Positions 34,217 through 42,847 are shown, counted from the first letter of the stretch. The stretch: 49,503 nucleotides of DNA from Sulfopaludibacter sp035606355 (GCA_035606355.1 DATNFO010000032.1:1-49503); one strand, 5' to 3'. The notes: generated by a model not told the origin, from the letters alone. A program made the numbers and translations.

Positions 34217-35851
34217 ATGACAAACGCAAGCGGTGTGCCCTCTCCTGACTTGCAGAACGGCTCGTCCACAGGCCGGAGGCCGGTCGCAGACCGTCTCGAG
34301 CAACTGCTTGCAAACGGCCTAATGGTCGGCTCCGATCGGGAGGGTTGGACCCGGCACCTGAAGGCTGCACTGCTCGTAGTGGCGATCACCTTGTTGGGCG
34401 CTGTGCTGGACCTGCGCGTGGCACCCACGAATGGGCGCGATGCTCTATCTTCTGGGAGTCGTCGCCATATCCTATCGATTCGGTTTCGGACCGGCGCTCA
34501 CGTATTCGGCGCTGAGCACGCTTACGTTCGATTTCTTTTTCATCCCGCCGTACGAAAGCTTCGCCTTCACGGACTTCTGGTATTTTCTGACCGCCATCAC
34601 ACTCACGGGCATTGCACTCTTCATTTTCATCCTCACTACGAAGGTCCGCCAGTACGCAGTCGCCGCAGGCCGGCGAGAAGCACAGACTGCGACGCTCTAT
34701 GCTTTGATGCAGGCACTCGCATCGGCTCGTGGGCCCTCCGAGATCATTCAAGCTTCCTCCGTGCAGTTCAAGGCAGTGTTGGGGCTCAACATCGCGGTGT
34801 TGCTGGCGTCTGAAGCGGGATCCCTGTCGCCGCAAACGGAACCCAACGCTTTCCCTCTTGACGATTCTCTCCGTGCTGCCGCGGAAGAGGTGTTTGCATC
34901 TGCCCTGAGGGGAGCGATTCATCACGAAGACGCAATCCTGCCGTTACGGGCGGGCGAAGGCGTGATCGGCGTGATTATCTTTTCCCCGACCCAATTCATA
35001 TCGCAACTCCACGAATATGAAGACGTCTTGATCAACGCAATGGCGGGCCAGGTGGCGCTTGCGATTAAACGGTCAGTTCTCGAAGAGAAGGCTCGTGAAG
35101 CAGAGCGCGAGCAACGGCGCGCTCAACGGGCCAAGGCAGAAGCGATTGCGACCTTGGCCGGCGGTTTGGCTCATAACCTCAACAATCTTCTGACCGGCGT
35201 GTTGGGCAATGCCGGCTTGGTGGCGGATAGTCTGCCTCTTCATCACCCATCGAGAAGCCTTCTCGGCGAGTTGAAAGGCCGGCGAGCGTGCCGCGCACAT
35301 TGTCGCACAGGTACTCTCCTATGCCGGCAAAGGCCGGTTTTTCAATGAAGTGATTAATGTTTCCGAGTTAGTTGGCGACTTTGTAAAGGGCCTACCGCCG
35401 ATACCAGCGAATATCGAACTGAGTGTCAACCTCGGAGAGCGCCTTGCGCGCCTTGCAAGGGGACCGCAACCAGCTTCGTCAATTGATTGGCAATCTCTAT
35501 CTCAACGCACTCGAAGCCAACGACCAGGCGCCCGGCCGCATTGTCATCTCGACGTATTGCCAAGATTCGCGCCGGGATGCAGACCCCCTATCGGGCAAGT
35601 CGCAGATTTGCCAATGCGTCTGCCTCAGTGTGACGGATACGGGCTGCGGGATCGAAGAATCAATTCGCCCCCGGATTTTCGATCCTTTTTTTACGACAAA
35701 GTTCGTCGGCCGCGGCCTCGGTCTCTCAGCCGCGGAGGGGATCATACGTGCGCACAATGGGATTATTCGGGTCGATAGTGAGGCCGGCAAGGGCAGCACG
35801 TTCACGTGCCTGTTCACTGTCGAAGCAACCGAAGCCGGCAACAGAGCATAG
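34217..35851 (+). pseudogene. KdpD-like sensor histidine kinase, three frameshifts
   Basis: A complete domain series is present only if three +1 slips are corrected, at 34433-34435 (GGG), 35274-35276 (AAA) and between about 35437 and 35452. The corrected protein (about 543 residues) has a DUF4118-type four-helix membrane domain (LLVVAITLLGAVLDL; LYLLGVVAISYRFG; LTFDFFFIPPYESFAF), a GAF-like domain, a His-kinase dimerisation helix with AGGLAHNLNNLLTGVLGNA, and a HATPase domain with N-box LIGNLYLNALEAND, G1 DTGCGI, F FDPFFTTK and G2 GRGLGLSAAEGI. Every catalytic motif is intact, so either the gene decayed recently or the extra bases are sequencing errors. It is divergent from ric and shares the CRP/FNR-type site. 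Confidence 0.75.
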
Positions 35852-35867
35852 CCTTAGCGTTCTACTT

Positions 35868-37220
35868 TTAAAGCATCCACTGCACGTTCGAGGCCTGCGT
35901 AGGGTATGCGAACATGCCATCCTTCAGGGCGCCGGCCGTTAAGCCCGTCCGCATCGCCAGCACGAATATGTTGGCAAACTCGTCGGCTTCGGGCCCGACC
36001 AGGTGTGCACCCAAAATTCGGCCGGTGCCCTCTTCCACCAGAATCTTGAATGCCGAACACGGCTCCGCGACCCGGCGCGCGGCGTACCAGCCCGATGTAT
36101 CGGCCTGATTGACCTTGAACTTCAACCCCTGGCGCCGCGCATCCTGCTCCAGCATGCCGACCCTGGCGAGGGGCGGAATCGTGTAGACTACGCTGGCCGA
36201 GCCGAGGTAGTTCGTTTTATGTTTGTTGTCTCCCAGCATGTTGCCGGCGGCGAGGTGTCCTTCATATTCCGCGACCGGCGTGTTTGGCCAGCCTCCGCTG
36301 GCCGCGGCATCGCCGGCGGCGTAAACGGCGGGGTTCGAAACGCTTTGCAGGTAGTCATTTACCTTTACGCCGCGCGCGTCGAAGTCCACGCCGCCAGCCG
36401 GCAAATTCAGATCTGCTATCTCGGGCGTGCGGCCGGCGGCATGCACAACCAGATCTGCCTCGAAAGATTGTGATCCCGAACCCGTCATGGTCATCACTGC
36501 GTAATGCCCGGCGCCTTCCTCTACCGCGGTCACCTCGGTCTCGGTGTGCACATCGATGCCGATATTGCGCGTGCGCCGCAGAAGCCGCTCAACCAGATCG
36601 GGATCGAAGTTCTCCAGGGGTCGCTTGCCCCGGTGGAGAATTATCACTCGCGAACCGGCGCGGGCCGCCACGTGGGCAAATTCGAACGCAACATAGCCGC
36701 CGCCCACGAAGACAATCCGCTTGGGCAGACGATCCAGTTCCATGAACTGATCGCTGCGTGTGAGGTACTGCTCGCCGGGGATGTTCAGCTTTCGAGGCCA
36801 GGCTCCGGTGGCGACCAGGATTTTATTCCCCTCCAGAGTGGTCCCGTCCACTTGAAGGGCATTCGGGCCAGTGAACCTCGCGGGCCCATGGCAAGTCGTT
36901 ATCCCTGCTTGTTGCAAGCTCCCTTCTTTGGCTTCCGGGAAAGGATCGGTAAACGTCCGCTTGAATCGAATCAAATTCGGCCAATCGATCGCTGTATCGC
37001 TATCCTTGATACCTTTTCCGCGCATTCTGCGCTGCGAATCGATGATTTCCGCCGCGCCGACCAACACCTTTTTTGGATCGCAACCACGCAACCCACAAGT
37101 TCCGCCATATGGACGCGAATCGACAATCGCGACCTGCCAGCCGGCGGCGCGGCACTTTCCGGCCGCCGTGGCGCCGGCTTCACCTGTCCCAATCACAATG
37201 AGATCGAATGATGATTTCAC
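35868..37220 (-). CDS. Pyridine-nucleotide disulfide oxidoreductase lacking the His-Glu dyad
   Basis: A 450-residue flavoprotein of the glutathione/mercuric reductase superfamily. FAD motif IVIGTGEAGATAAGKC; redox pair C42-G-L-R-G-C47 in GGTCGLRGCDPKKVL; NAD(P) motif FVGGGYVAFEFAHVA; second FAD motif VYAAGDAAASGG. The C-terminal dimerisation domain is present (AHLVGPEADEFANIF) but ends MFAYPTQASNVQWML. The usual HPTxxE active-site pair is thus Tyr-Pro-Thr with no Glu. Dihydrolipoamide and glutathione reduction need that His/Glu, so another substrate or electron route is likely. The four-residue-spaced Cys pair is normal. It converges on the kinase remnant, 16 bases away. Confidence 0.85.
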   Translation of the reverse strand: MKSSFDLIVIGTGEAGATAAGKCRAAGWQVAIVDSRPYGGTCGLRGCDPKKVLVGAAEIIDSQRRMRGKGIKDSDTAIDWPNLIRFKRTFTDPFPEAKEGSLQQAGITTCHGPARFTGPNALQVDGTTLEGNKILVATGAWPRKLNIPGEQYLTRSDQFMELDRLPKRIVFVGGGYVAFEFAHVAARAGSRVIILHRGKRPLENFDPDLVERLLRRTRNIGIDVHTETEVTAVEEGAGHYAVMTMTGSGSQSFEADLVVHAAGRTPEIADLNLPAGGVDFDARGVKVNDYLQSVSNPAVYAAGDAAASGGWPNTPVAEYEGHLAAGNMLGDNKHKTNYLGSASVVYTIPPLARVGMLEQDARRQGLKFKVNQADTSGWYAARRVAEPCSAFKILVEEGTGRILGAHLVGPEADEFANIFVLAMRTGLTAGALKDGMFAYPTQASNVQWML

Positions 37221-37330
37221 GGCCCCTCCCTATTCCAATTGTCCCGCCCGCCCATCGCGAGTGGAGCCTTTGAATGTGAAGACCTGCCCCGCGCTGCCCG
37301 CGGCAGGTACGCTAAAATCGCTCTTTACGA

Positions 37331-37702
37331 ATGCTCACCAACATCTTTTTAGAGGTCTTGCAGCATGAGGGCGTCGCTGCCATTGCGACGCTTGGCGCCA
37401 AGCCGCACCTCGTCAACACCTGGAACAGCTATATCCAGGTGACGGATGGTCGCCATCTGCTGATACCCGCCGGTGGAATGCATCAGACACAGGAGAACAT
37501 CGCGGCGAATCCCAAGGTACTCCTCACCGTGGGAGCGCGGGAAGTGACCGGAAGGCGGGGCCAGCCGGGCGCCGGTTTCCTCATCACGGGAACTGCCGAA
37601 TTTCTTTCTGGTGGAGAGGATTTCGACCGGATAAGAGCAAAGTTCGCTTGGGCGCGCGCTGCGCTCAAGATCACGGTCGAAAGCGCCACTCAGACATTGT
37701 GA
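37331..37702 (+). CDS. Pyridoxamine 5'-phosphate oxidase-like FMN-binding protein
   Basis: A 123-residue split-barrel flavoprotein. Typical features are the N-terminal helix LEVLQHEGVAAIATLG, strand PHLVNTWNSYIQV, LLIPAGGMHQTQENIAANPKV and the C-terminal strand GFLITGTAEFL. Members bind FMN or F420 as dimers and include general stress and heme-utilisation proteins; this short version is unlikely to be the biosynthetic PdxH. It is divergent from the disulfide reductase (110 bases between starts). Confidence 0.75.
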   Translation: MLTNIFLEVLQHEGVAAIATLGAKPHLVNTWNSYIQVTDGRHLLIPAGGMHQTQENIAANPKVLLTVGAREVTGRRGQPGAGFLITGTAEFLSGGEDFDRIRAKFAWARAALKITVESATQTL

Positions 37703-37834
37703 AGATGCCGCCCCGAGTGCCGTCGCCACCAGGTGAGCGGGCCATCACAGTAGGGACAAGTGCAACCAAAGTTCACGTTGAGCAAGCCGAGCCGGCGCAC
37801 CAATAGTTGCGTGTAGGTGCGTGCAGAGTATCGG
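37703..37834. other. Spacer with a short Cys-rich minus-strand frame
   Basis: The 132-base gap between the PNPOx-like gene and the convergent hemerythrin gene contains a minus-strand frame ending at 37700 that reads GCTCPYCDGPLTWWRRHSGR. The Cys spacing resembles a zinc ribbon, but there is no start codon with a ribosome site, so it may be a remnant. No terminator hairpin is obvious. Confidence 0.25.
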
Positions 37835-38320
37835 TCAGGAGGCAGATGGCCGGCTATACACCTTCATCATTTCAGCAGACAGACGTTCCTGGTCTTCCGC
37901 TGTGAGGCGGCTCTCGGCGAGGCGGAACAACTCATCTTCTTCCTCCACGATGTGGTGTTGGATCAAATCGTAGAGTTCAGTGCCGAACAACCGCACGTCA
38001 TTCAGCCAGCGAAGCTCGGGAGCCCGTGGCGGATCTGACAAAAGCTCTTCTACATGTTGCTGCACTTCACGAACTTCGTCGTGCTGCCGGTCCATTTGAG
38101 CCATCAGATCGGGAAATGCCGGTCGTAAGCTCGGGTAGAAGATGACCTCCTCTTTCTCGAAATGAATTGCGGACAAGCGCCGAATCTCTCGGACGGCTGC
38201 CTGTACCTCTGCAATCAGTTCGGGGCCGAGGCACTGCAAAGCAGCCAGGAGGCGGTCAAGGTACACCTCCATTTCGCGGTGGTCTTTTCGGAGGTTGTCA
38301 CAGGCCATGCCGGAGGTCAT
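37835..38320 (-). CDS. Hemerythrin-domain protein
   Basis: A 161-residue four-helix bundle with the HHE ligand pattern: DNLRKDHREMEVYL, IHFEKEEVIFYP, MDRQHDEVREVQQHV and LIQHHIVEEEDELF. Such soluble di-iron proteins bind oxygen or nitric oxide or sense redox change. Its ATG overlaps the stop of the upstream hemerythrin-like gene (ATGA), so the two are translated together and may form a pair. Confidence 0.88.
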   Translation of the reverse strand: MTSGMACDNLRKDHREMEVYLDRLLAALQCLGPELIAEVQAAVREIRRLSAIHFEKEEVIFYPSLRPAFPDLMAQMDRQHDEVREVQQHVEELLSDPPRAPELRWLNDVRLFGTELYDLIQHHIVEEEDELFRLAESRLTAEDQERLSAEMMKVYSRPSAS

Positions 38321-38871
38321 GGCGTGCCAACACCGCGGCGAGTTGCCATTTCGGTACCCATTGCGACACGGTCAGATGAAGGCAGAACGTTTGCGGCGAA
38401 CGGAAAGACCTCCGTATCTTCCACCGCGATGTGGCGGGAATATAGCTCTACAAGCTGCCTGAGAACGGTTGCTAGACGTTCTGCGTCTTGCGGTGACAAT
38501 CGGCCATTTGCCAACCACGATCGACTCAGATCCTCCACCTTGCGGTGGCTTTTCTCGGCCAATTCATGATCCTGCTGGAGCGAATCCATTTTCGCAAGCA
38601 GCGGTTGCAGGTCCGGGCGACGGAGCCGGCGCAATTTTGGGAACAAGGTCTCCTCTTCATCGGCGGTGTGTTTAGGAGCCGCATCGCGAAAATAGCGCAG
38701 ACTTATCGCCGAAGCAGACTGCTGCTCGTTGGTGAGAGGGCCACCTTTCGCGTCGTTGGCGACCGTAAACAGTGCCTTGAGAAAACGTTCGATGCGCCGG
38801 TGACAGTCTCCGAGCATCCCGATAGGATACTTGAAGTCACTTTCTCGCTTTGCTGCGATCACGATTAGCAC
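38317..38871 (-). CDS. Hemerythrin-domain protein, upstream partner
   Basis: A 184-residue helical protein with a related ligand series: MLGDCHRRIERFLKAL, KHTADEEETLFPKL, LQQDHELAEKSHRKVEDL and LYSRHIAVEDTEVFPFA. It shares fold, strand and operon with the next hemerythrin gene but differs in sequence, so the pair arose from an old duplication or by joining. With the DUF7009-like gene 27 bases upstream it may form one transcription unit. ATG/TTG starts near 38871 or at the Met of GMLGDCHRR are both possible. Confidence 0.85.
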   Translation of the reverse strand: MLIVIAAKRESDFKYPIGMLGDCHRRIERFLKALFTVANDAKGGPLTNEQQSASAISLRYFRDAAPKHTADEEETLFPKLRRLRRPDLQPLLAKMDSLQQDHELAEKSHRKVEDLSRSWLANGRLSPQDAERLATVLRQLVELYSRHIAVEDTEVFPFAANVLPSSDRVAMGTEMATRRGVGTP

Positions 38872-38898
38872 GACCGTCCTCCTGTTCGCTACTCAGAA

Positions 38899-39252
38899 TC
38901 ACTCCGCGGGATGTGGGTAGGCATCGGGTTCCTGCTCGTCCGGCCTCCGGGTCAGGCAACGGAAATCCTTCTCAACTGCAATCTTCAAATCGCCCTGGTG
39001 CGCATACAGACCAACTTCGTCCGCCGCGGCCCAAACCGACACTGGTTCGGCGGGAATACGCACTGTGATGGAGTCCTTGCAAAAGACGGCATGCAGTGGA
39101 TCCGTAACACCGCGACTCTGAATCCGGTATATCAGCACGGCGCCCAGCCCAAAATCGACGGCTCCCTCCACAGTGCCGGCTTGGCACAACTGCATCACTT
39201 CAGCGCGGTTCAGGCGAAGCCGCAGCGAATTGTCCTGTAATCTTAGTTTCAT
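38899..39252 (-). CDS. DUF7009-type small protein
   Basis: A 117-residue protein from ATG 39252, opening MKLRLQDNSLRLRLNRAEV, the family-typical start. It continues with VLIYRIQ, VRIPAEPVSVWA, GLYAHQGDLKIAVEKDF and a closing CLTRRPDEQEPDAYPHPAE, which matches the conserved end of this uncharacterised family. The start overlaps the stop of a small upstream frame (ATGA). A longer start at 39273 exists but lacks family support. Function is unknown; it is transcribed with hemerythrin genes. Confidence 0.75.
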   Translation of the reverse strand: MKLRLQDNSLRLRLNRAEVMQLCQAGTVEGAVDFGLGAVLIYRIQSRGVTDPLHAVFCKDSITVRIPAEPVSVWAAADEVGLYAHQGDLKIAVEKDFRCLTRRPDEQEPDAYPHPAE

Positions 39253-39479
39253 GTTGCTGCTCGTTGGCGGCATCCGGGGGGTGCGCTCCCGGTAGCATTG
39301 CGGATCGTTCTACCGCAAGCACATTTTAAGGTGCGCGGTTCCTTGGTTGCTACTTCTCCCGGCTGTACCGCACGAACGTATTCTTCTCTCTTTTTAAACC
39401 TTCCATCTGTTCCTACTGTGGTCCTAATGGCGCCGGCAGGCAATGGTCCGTTTATCACGGCAATCAACACTTCCGTCAT
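39249..39479 (-). CDS. Possible small protein, coupled to the DUF7009-type gene
   Basis: A 76-residue frame with no recognised domain. It has a short hydrophobic N-terminus (VLIAVINGPLPAGAI), a basic middle (RFKKREEY) and paired Cys (LKCACGR). Its TGA overlaps the ATG of the DUF7009-type gene, the best argument that it is translated. Against it, third codon positions are not GC-rich as in neighbours, and no ribosome site precedes the ATG. Low confidence. Confidence 0.3.
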   Translation of the reverse strand: MTEVLIAVINGPLPAGAIRTTVGTDGRFKKREEYVRAVQPGEVATKEPRTLKCACGRTIRNATGSAPPGCRQRAAT

Positions 39480-39952
39480 CGTGCAGGTTGCGGAATTAGT
39501 TCAGAAACCCAATGCCTTTTCAGCCCCAAGCCGCAAGCTGGTGACCGAAGGAAGCACCGCCAGCTCGAGATTCGGCGACGAAGGGACGAATGTGTCTTTC
39601 GCGGCGACTGTACTACCGGCCCGTCCAGCACACCGATGCAGCTCTCCGCGATCACGGGATCCTTGCATCAGCCCCCCTATTCCGATGATAGAGCGCTCCG
39701 GGAACATTGCCAGTGACAGCCGTCACCGCATCGAGGCATGATTCCAACTGGCACCACAAATTATCAGGTCGTCGACGCATTGGAACTGGCGAGTGCGGCC
39801 GCCAAGGATCACGGATTAATCCATGATCCGGGGGCGGGCACTCCGGAGAACTCTGTCGCGGCATTGATCAGAACGCTTCCTGTGACAAAAGTCCTTGTAC
39901 AGGGCGCCAGGCGGAGCCACGCTGAACTTGGAGGGGATCAAAGAGGAGACCT
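39480..39952. other. Stretch without a supported gene
   Basis: About 470 bases between the DUF7009-type operon and the ferredoxin gene. Short frames occur on both strands (for example 39738-39965 on plus, overlapping the ferredoxin start) but none has family motifs, GC-rich third positions and a ribosome site together. The region must contain promoters for both sides. Base composition is more AT-rich than in the left half of the window. Confidence 0.4.
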
Positions 39953-40225
39953 ATGGCTTATGTGATCGCCGAGCCCTGCATCGGCGTTAAAGACACCGCA
40001 TGCGTGGATGCCTGCCCAGTAGATTGCATTCATCCGAAAAAAGACGAGAGCGATTTTGAAAGCGCTCCCCAACTGTACATCGACCCTCAGGACTGCATCG
40101 ATTGCGGCGCTTGTGTGCCGGTTTGTCCAGTCTCCGCGATCTTTGCGCTCGATGATCTGCCAGCCCAATGGAGCCAGTTTACGCAAATCAACGAGGAGCA
40201 CTACCGCAATGCCGCACCACGGTGA
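39953..40225 (+). CDS. fdxA: Seven-iron ferredoxin (FdxA type)
   Basis: A 90-residue ferredoxin. Cys9, Cys17 and Cys58 fit a [3Fe-4S] site (position 13 is Lys rather than Cys), and Cys21, Cys48, Cys51 and Cys54 fit a [4Fe-4S] site; the extra Cys25 in CPVDCI is usual. The spacing CIDCGACVPVCP is characteristic. It is a soluble low-potential electron carrier. AGAGGAG lies just upstream of the ATG. It could supply electrons to the redox proteins nearby; the ferredoxin-reductase-like gene at 48 kb is a possible partner, by inference only. Confidence 0.92.
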   Translation: MAYVIAEPCIGVKDTACVDACPVDCIHPKKDESDFESAPQLYIDPQDCIDCGACVPVCPVSAIFALDDLPAQWSQFTQINEEHYRNAAPR

Positions 40226-40409
40226 CGGCGCCTCAGGTGTTCCGCCTTCTTCCACGAAGTGGACGGCATGCGACAGGCGCGGTAGTTTGTGATCGGACAG
40301 GATTGCCGCGGGGAATCCCGAGCGGTCGCCAGTCTGAACGCACACGAGGCCCCTCGTGTGGATGGATAATGGATGTAGACACGACAACAAAAAGGCACGA
40401 GAGCTAGCG

Positions 40410-41063
40410 ATGCTGGAGGCGGAACTGTTTGCATTTCTGGAGCGGACCTCGGATGCGGCATTTGCCGTCACCGAACTGGGCGAGATTTGCTCCTGGAGCA
40501 AGTCGGCCGAGAAGCTCTTCGGATACTCTGCATCGGACGTGTTGAACCGGACCTGCCATGAGGTCCTGGATGGCCTCGGGGCGATGGGGACCAGAGTGTG
40601 CACTGGCGATTGCAGTGTTCAACTTTGCGCGGCGCAGCATCGGGACATTCCCGATTTCGACCTCCAGGTCAGGACCAGCTCAGGCGTCCGGCTGTGGGTG
40701 AATGTGTCGACAATCGTCTTCGAGGGACCTCGCCGGAACCGCCGGCTGATTGTGCATCTGGCACGCGATGTTTCTCATCGGAAGAAGAACGAGGAGTTGC
40801 TCGCGAAGATGCAGGAGCTCTCGCGAGAATTGGGCGCTGCTTCCAGAGAAGTGGATGGCAAATCGCCGGTTGTTCCCCTCTCGGAGCAGGAGCGGCGAAT
40901 TCTCCGGCTATTCGCCAAGGCTAAGAATTCGGCCGAGATCGCGCGCGAGTTGGGTATCACACTACCGACGCTGCGGAACCACCTGCACACAATCAACGAG
41001 AAGCTCAGAACGCACAACCGGCTGGAAGCCGTAATGCATGCGATGCATCGCGGGCTCATCTAG
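40410..41063 (+). CDS. PAS-domain LuxR-type transcriptional regulator
   Basis: About 217 residues from ATG 40410 (the frame opens at 40356). A PAS sensor domain occupies residues about 5-125 (FLERTSDAAFAVTELGEICSW in part, SAEKLFGYSASDVLNRTC, RLWVNVSTIVFEG, HLARDVSHRKKNEE). A linker helix leads to a C-terminal LuxR helix-turn-helix (LSEQERRILRLFAKAKNSAE, ELGITLPTLRNHLHTINEKL). Several Cys in the PAS part (TCHEVL, VCTGDCSVQLC) could hold a metal or report redox state. It is not a response regulator: there is no receiver domain. Confidence 0.85.
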   Translation: MLEAELFAFLERTSDAAFAVTELGEICSWSKSAEKLFGYSASDVLNRTCHEVLDGLGAMGTRVCTGDCSVQLCAAQHRDIPDFDLQVRTSSGVRLWVNVSTIVFEGPRRNRRLIVHLARDVSHRKKNEELLAKMQELSRELGAASREVDGKSPVVPLSEQERRILRLFAKAKNSAEIARELGITLPTLRNHLHTINEKLRTHNRLEAVMHAMHRGLI

Positions 41064-41101
41064 TGGGCGGCCCAGCAGGACAGCTCCACCAGCCGAATCG
41101 A

Positions 41102-41722
41102 TCAAGCCCCTGACGGGTGCCGCCCAATGAGAAGCCGGAATTCCTCGCCGAGATGTGGAGTCGTGTTATATGCTCCACGCGTGACCACGGCTCCAGTGCG
41201 GGAACTGAGTTCTCGCACTCCACGGGCCTGCATGCGGAAGTGTTCCGCCTCGACATAGACGATTGCGCCTCGGGGTTGGACATCCTTGGTCAACTCATTC
41301 GCAATGTCATGGCAAAGGCGTTCCTGGCTCGTAAAACGTTTCGAGTACAAGCGTACGATTCGGGTCAGCTTAGAAATCCCAACGAGCTTTTCCCTCGCCA
41401 GATAGCCAACCCATGCGCTCCCTCGAATCGGCAGTACGTGGTGCTCGCAAAGACCAGTGAAACGGATCGGGCCCTCAACTACATGCGTTTTCTCTTCCTC
41501 TGGGCAACTCGGACACTCAACCGGAAATAGCGTACTAAGCTTCGGATCGCCATCATAGCCTTCGGTCATATCCCATAGGGCCGACAGCCATCTCTGCGGC
41601 GCATCACGCGTTCCCGGAGAGTCCGGGTTCATGCCTAAACGGGAAAAGATCGCCGCAGCGTAGCCCTCGAACCGTGCTTTTTCTTGGGCGGTCAGGGGCT
41701 CGCGAGGTTTTGATGTATCCAC
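41102..41722 (-). CDS. folE: GTP cyclohydrolase I with altered zinc ligand
   Basis: A 206-residue enzyme from GTG 41722, chosen because AGGAGAAAGG precedes it by four bases; the ATG at 41767 adds an unconserved tail. Family features: RLGMNPDSPGTRDAPQRW, HVVEGPIRFTGLCEHHVLP, GISKLTRIVRLYSKRFTSQE and ARGVRELSSRTGAVVT. It converts GTP to 7,8-dihydroneopterin triphosphate for folate or pterin synthesis. Of the three zinc ligands known in E. coli FolE (Cys110, His113, Cys181), the first two are present (Cys92, His95 here), but the third is Arg163 in AEHFRMQARGV, codon CGC where TGC is expected. This may be a diverged paralog, a mutation or an error. Confidence 0.9.
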   Translation of the reverse strand: MDTSKPREPLTAQEKARFEGYAAAIFSRLGMNPDSPGTRDAPQRWLSALWDMTEGYDGDPKLSTLFPVECPSCPEEEKTHVVEGPIRFTGLCEHHVLPIRGSAWVGYLAREKLVGISKLTRIVRLYSKRFTSQERLCHDIANELTKDVQPRGAIVYVEAEHFRMQARGVRELSSRTGAVVTRGAYNTTPHLGEEFRLLIGRHPSGA

Positions 41723-41949
41723 GTGTCCTTTCTCCTCTCTTGTCACGGCCTTCGTTCGGGGCTGCATTCCGGGTAACGGCCGCTAATCCCGTGAGTACGA
41801 TCCGGGGCACGTTCGGTCTTTTATCTATGTGCTCGGCGATTGGCGAGAATTCCGCGAGTGTTCGGAATACCAGGGGACCGGGCTCGGTTGATGACCCTGG
41901 TCGCGGTGATCGATTTGGCCTCCTCCCGATTTGGCCTATCCACTAAAGT
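41723..41949. other. Stretch without a supported gene, left of the IS66-type element
   Basis: Between folE and the insertion element. Frames here are short and unlike any family I know. It contains the folE ribosome site and presumably its promoter; I see no clear boxes. Confidence 0.4.
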
Positions 41950-42016
41950 TCGACTGCTTGTGTCCTTTCGGCAAGGCTGCGTGACTAGAACTGATTGCGA
42001 TTGATAGTGTCTGTTT

Positions 42017-42439
42017 ATGCCCGCGGAGGATAACAGCGTCAAGCCGAGTCCGATCGAGAACGACGTGCCGGTGGCGATGAGAAAGGTGTACCGGCGGCTG
42101 CAGCGCTGGGGTCGGGAGCGTAAAGGACGGGAGCCGATCCCGCCTGCACTCTGGATGGCTGCCGGCGCATTGGCCCGGCAGCATGGCGTTAACCAGGTCT
42201 CGCGGGTGCTGCACCTGGAGTTCAATCAGCTCAAGCGCGTAGCGGAAGGAAGTGAGCGGAGCGGCAGGAAACGAACGGAGCCAGCGTTCGTGGAACTGGT
42301 CGCGCCGCAAACATCCGCGGGACCGGAGTGCATGCTCGAGGTGGAGTCGGCGCGCGGAAGGCTGCGGATTGACCTGAAGGGCATGACCGTGGCTGAACTG
42401 GCCGGCATCAGCCGGGCGCTTTGGGAGATGATCGCCTGA
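42017..42439 (+). CDS. tnpA: IS66 accessory protein TnpA
   Basis: A 140-residue basic protein. ALWMAAGALARQHGVNQVSR with VLHLEFNQLKR forms a helix-turn-helix-like DNA-binding part, and the C-terminus (RGRLRIDLKGMTVAELAGISRALWEMIA) is the usual end of IS66 first-frame proteins. In IS66 elements it is required with TnpB and TnpC for transposition. Its stop overlaps the next frame, so expression is coupled. Confidence 0.8.
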   Translation: MPAEDNSVKPSPIENDVPVAMRKVYRRLQRWGRERKGREPIPPALWMAAGALARQHGVNQVSRVLHLEFNQLKRVAEGSERSGRKRTEPAFVELVAPQTSAGPECMLEVESARGRLRIDLKGMTVAELAGISRALWEMIA

Positions 42440-42795
42440 TCCAGATCACGCCGCAGATGCGGGTTTTGGTGGCGATCGAGCCAGTCGATGGAAGGAAGGG
42501 TATCGACTCGCTGGCCCGGCTCTGCCAGGACAAGCTCGCAGAAGATCCGTTTTCCGGATGCGTATTTGTATTTCGAAGCCGCAGCGGGACGGCCATTCGC
42601 CTGCTCACGTACGACGGCCAGGGATACTGGCTTCTGCAAAAGCGGCTTTCGAAGGGGCGGTTTATGTGGTGGCCGGAAGCCAGCGGCCCGAGCAAATCGC
42701 TCGAAGCATATGAAGCGCAGTTACTGCTGGCAGCCGGCGATGTCTCGCGAGTGCGCGCAGCGCCCATGTGGCGGCGGGTGAACGCAGCGAAGTAA
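42421..42795 (+). CDS. tnpB: IS66 accessory protein TnpB
   Basis: A 124-residue protein of the IS66 Orf2 family: ITPQMRVLVAIEPVDGRKGI, LARLCQDKLAEDPFSGCVFV, FRSRSGTAIRLLTYDGQGYW and LQKRLSKGRFMWWP. The family start normally reads MIQITPQ; here that position is a CTG (42436), while an in-frame TTG at 42421 overlaps tnpA. The true start is therefore between 42421 and 42436. Confidence 0.88.
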   Translation: MGDDRLIQITPQMRVLVAIEPVDGRKGIDSLARLCQDKLAEDPFSGCVFVFRSRSGTAIRLLTYDGQGYWLLQKRLSKGRFMWWPEASGPSKSLEAYEAQLLLAAGDVSRVRAAPMWRRVNAAK

Positions 42796-42847
42796 AAATG
42801 GCCTGCCCCCTTACGTTCCAAAAAAAAACCGTGCGTACTGCTGTGCA

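Noticed and set aside
39738..39965. A 75-residue plus-strand frame before the ferredoxin
   Set aside because: It overlaps the ferredoxin start and its ribosome site, has no family motifs and ends inside the ferredoxin gene.
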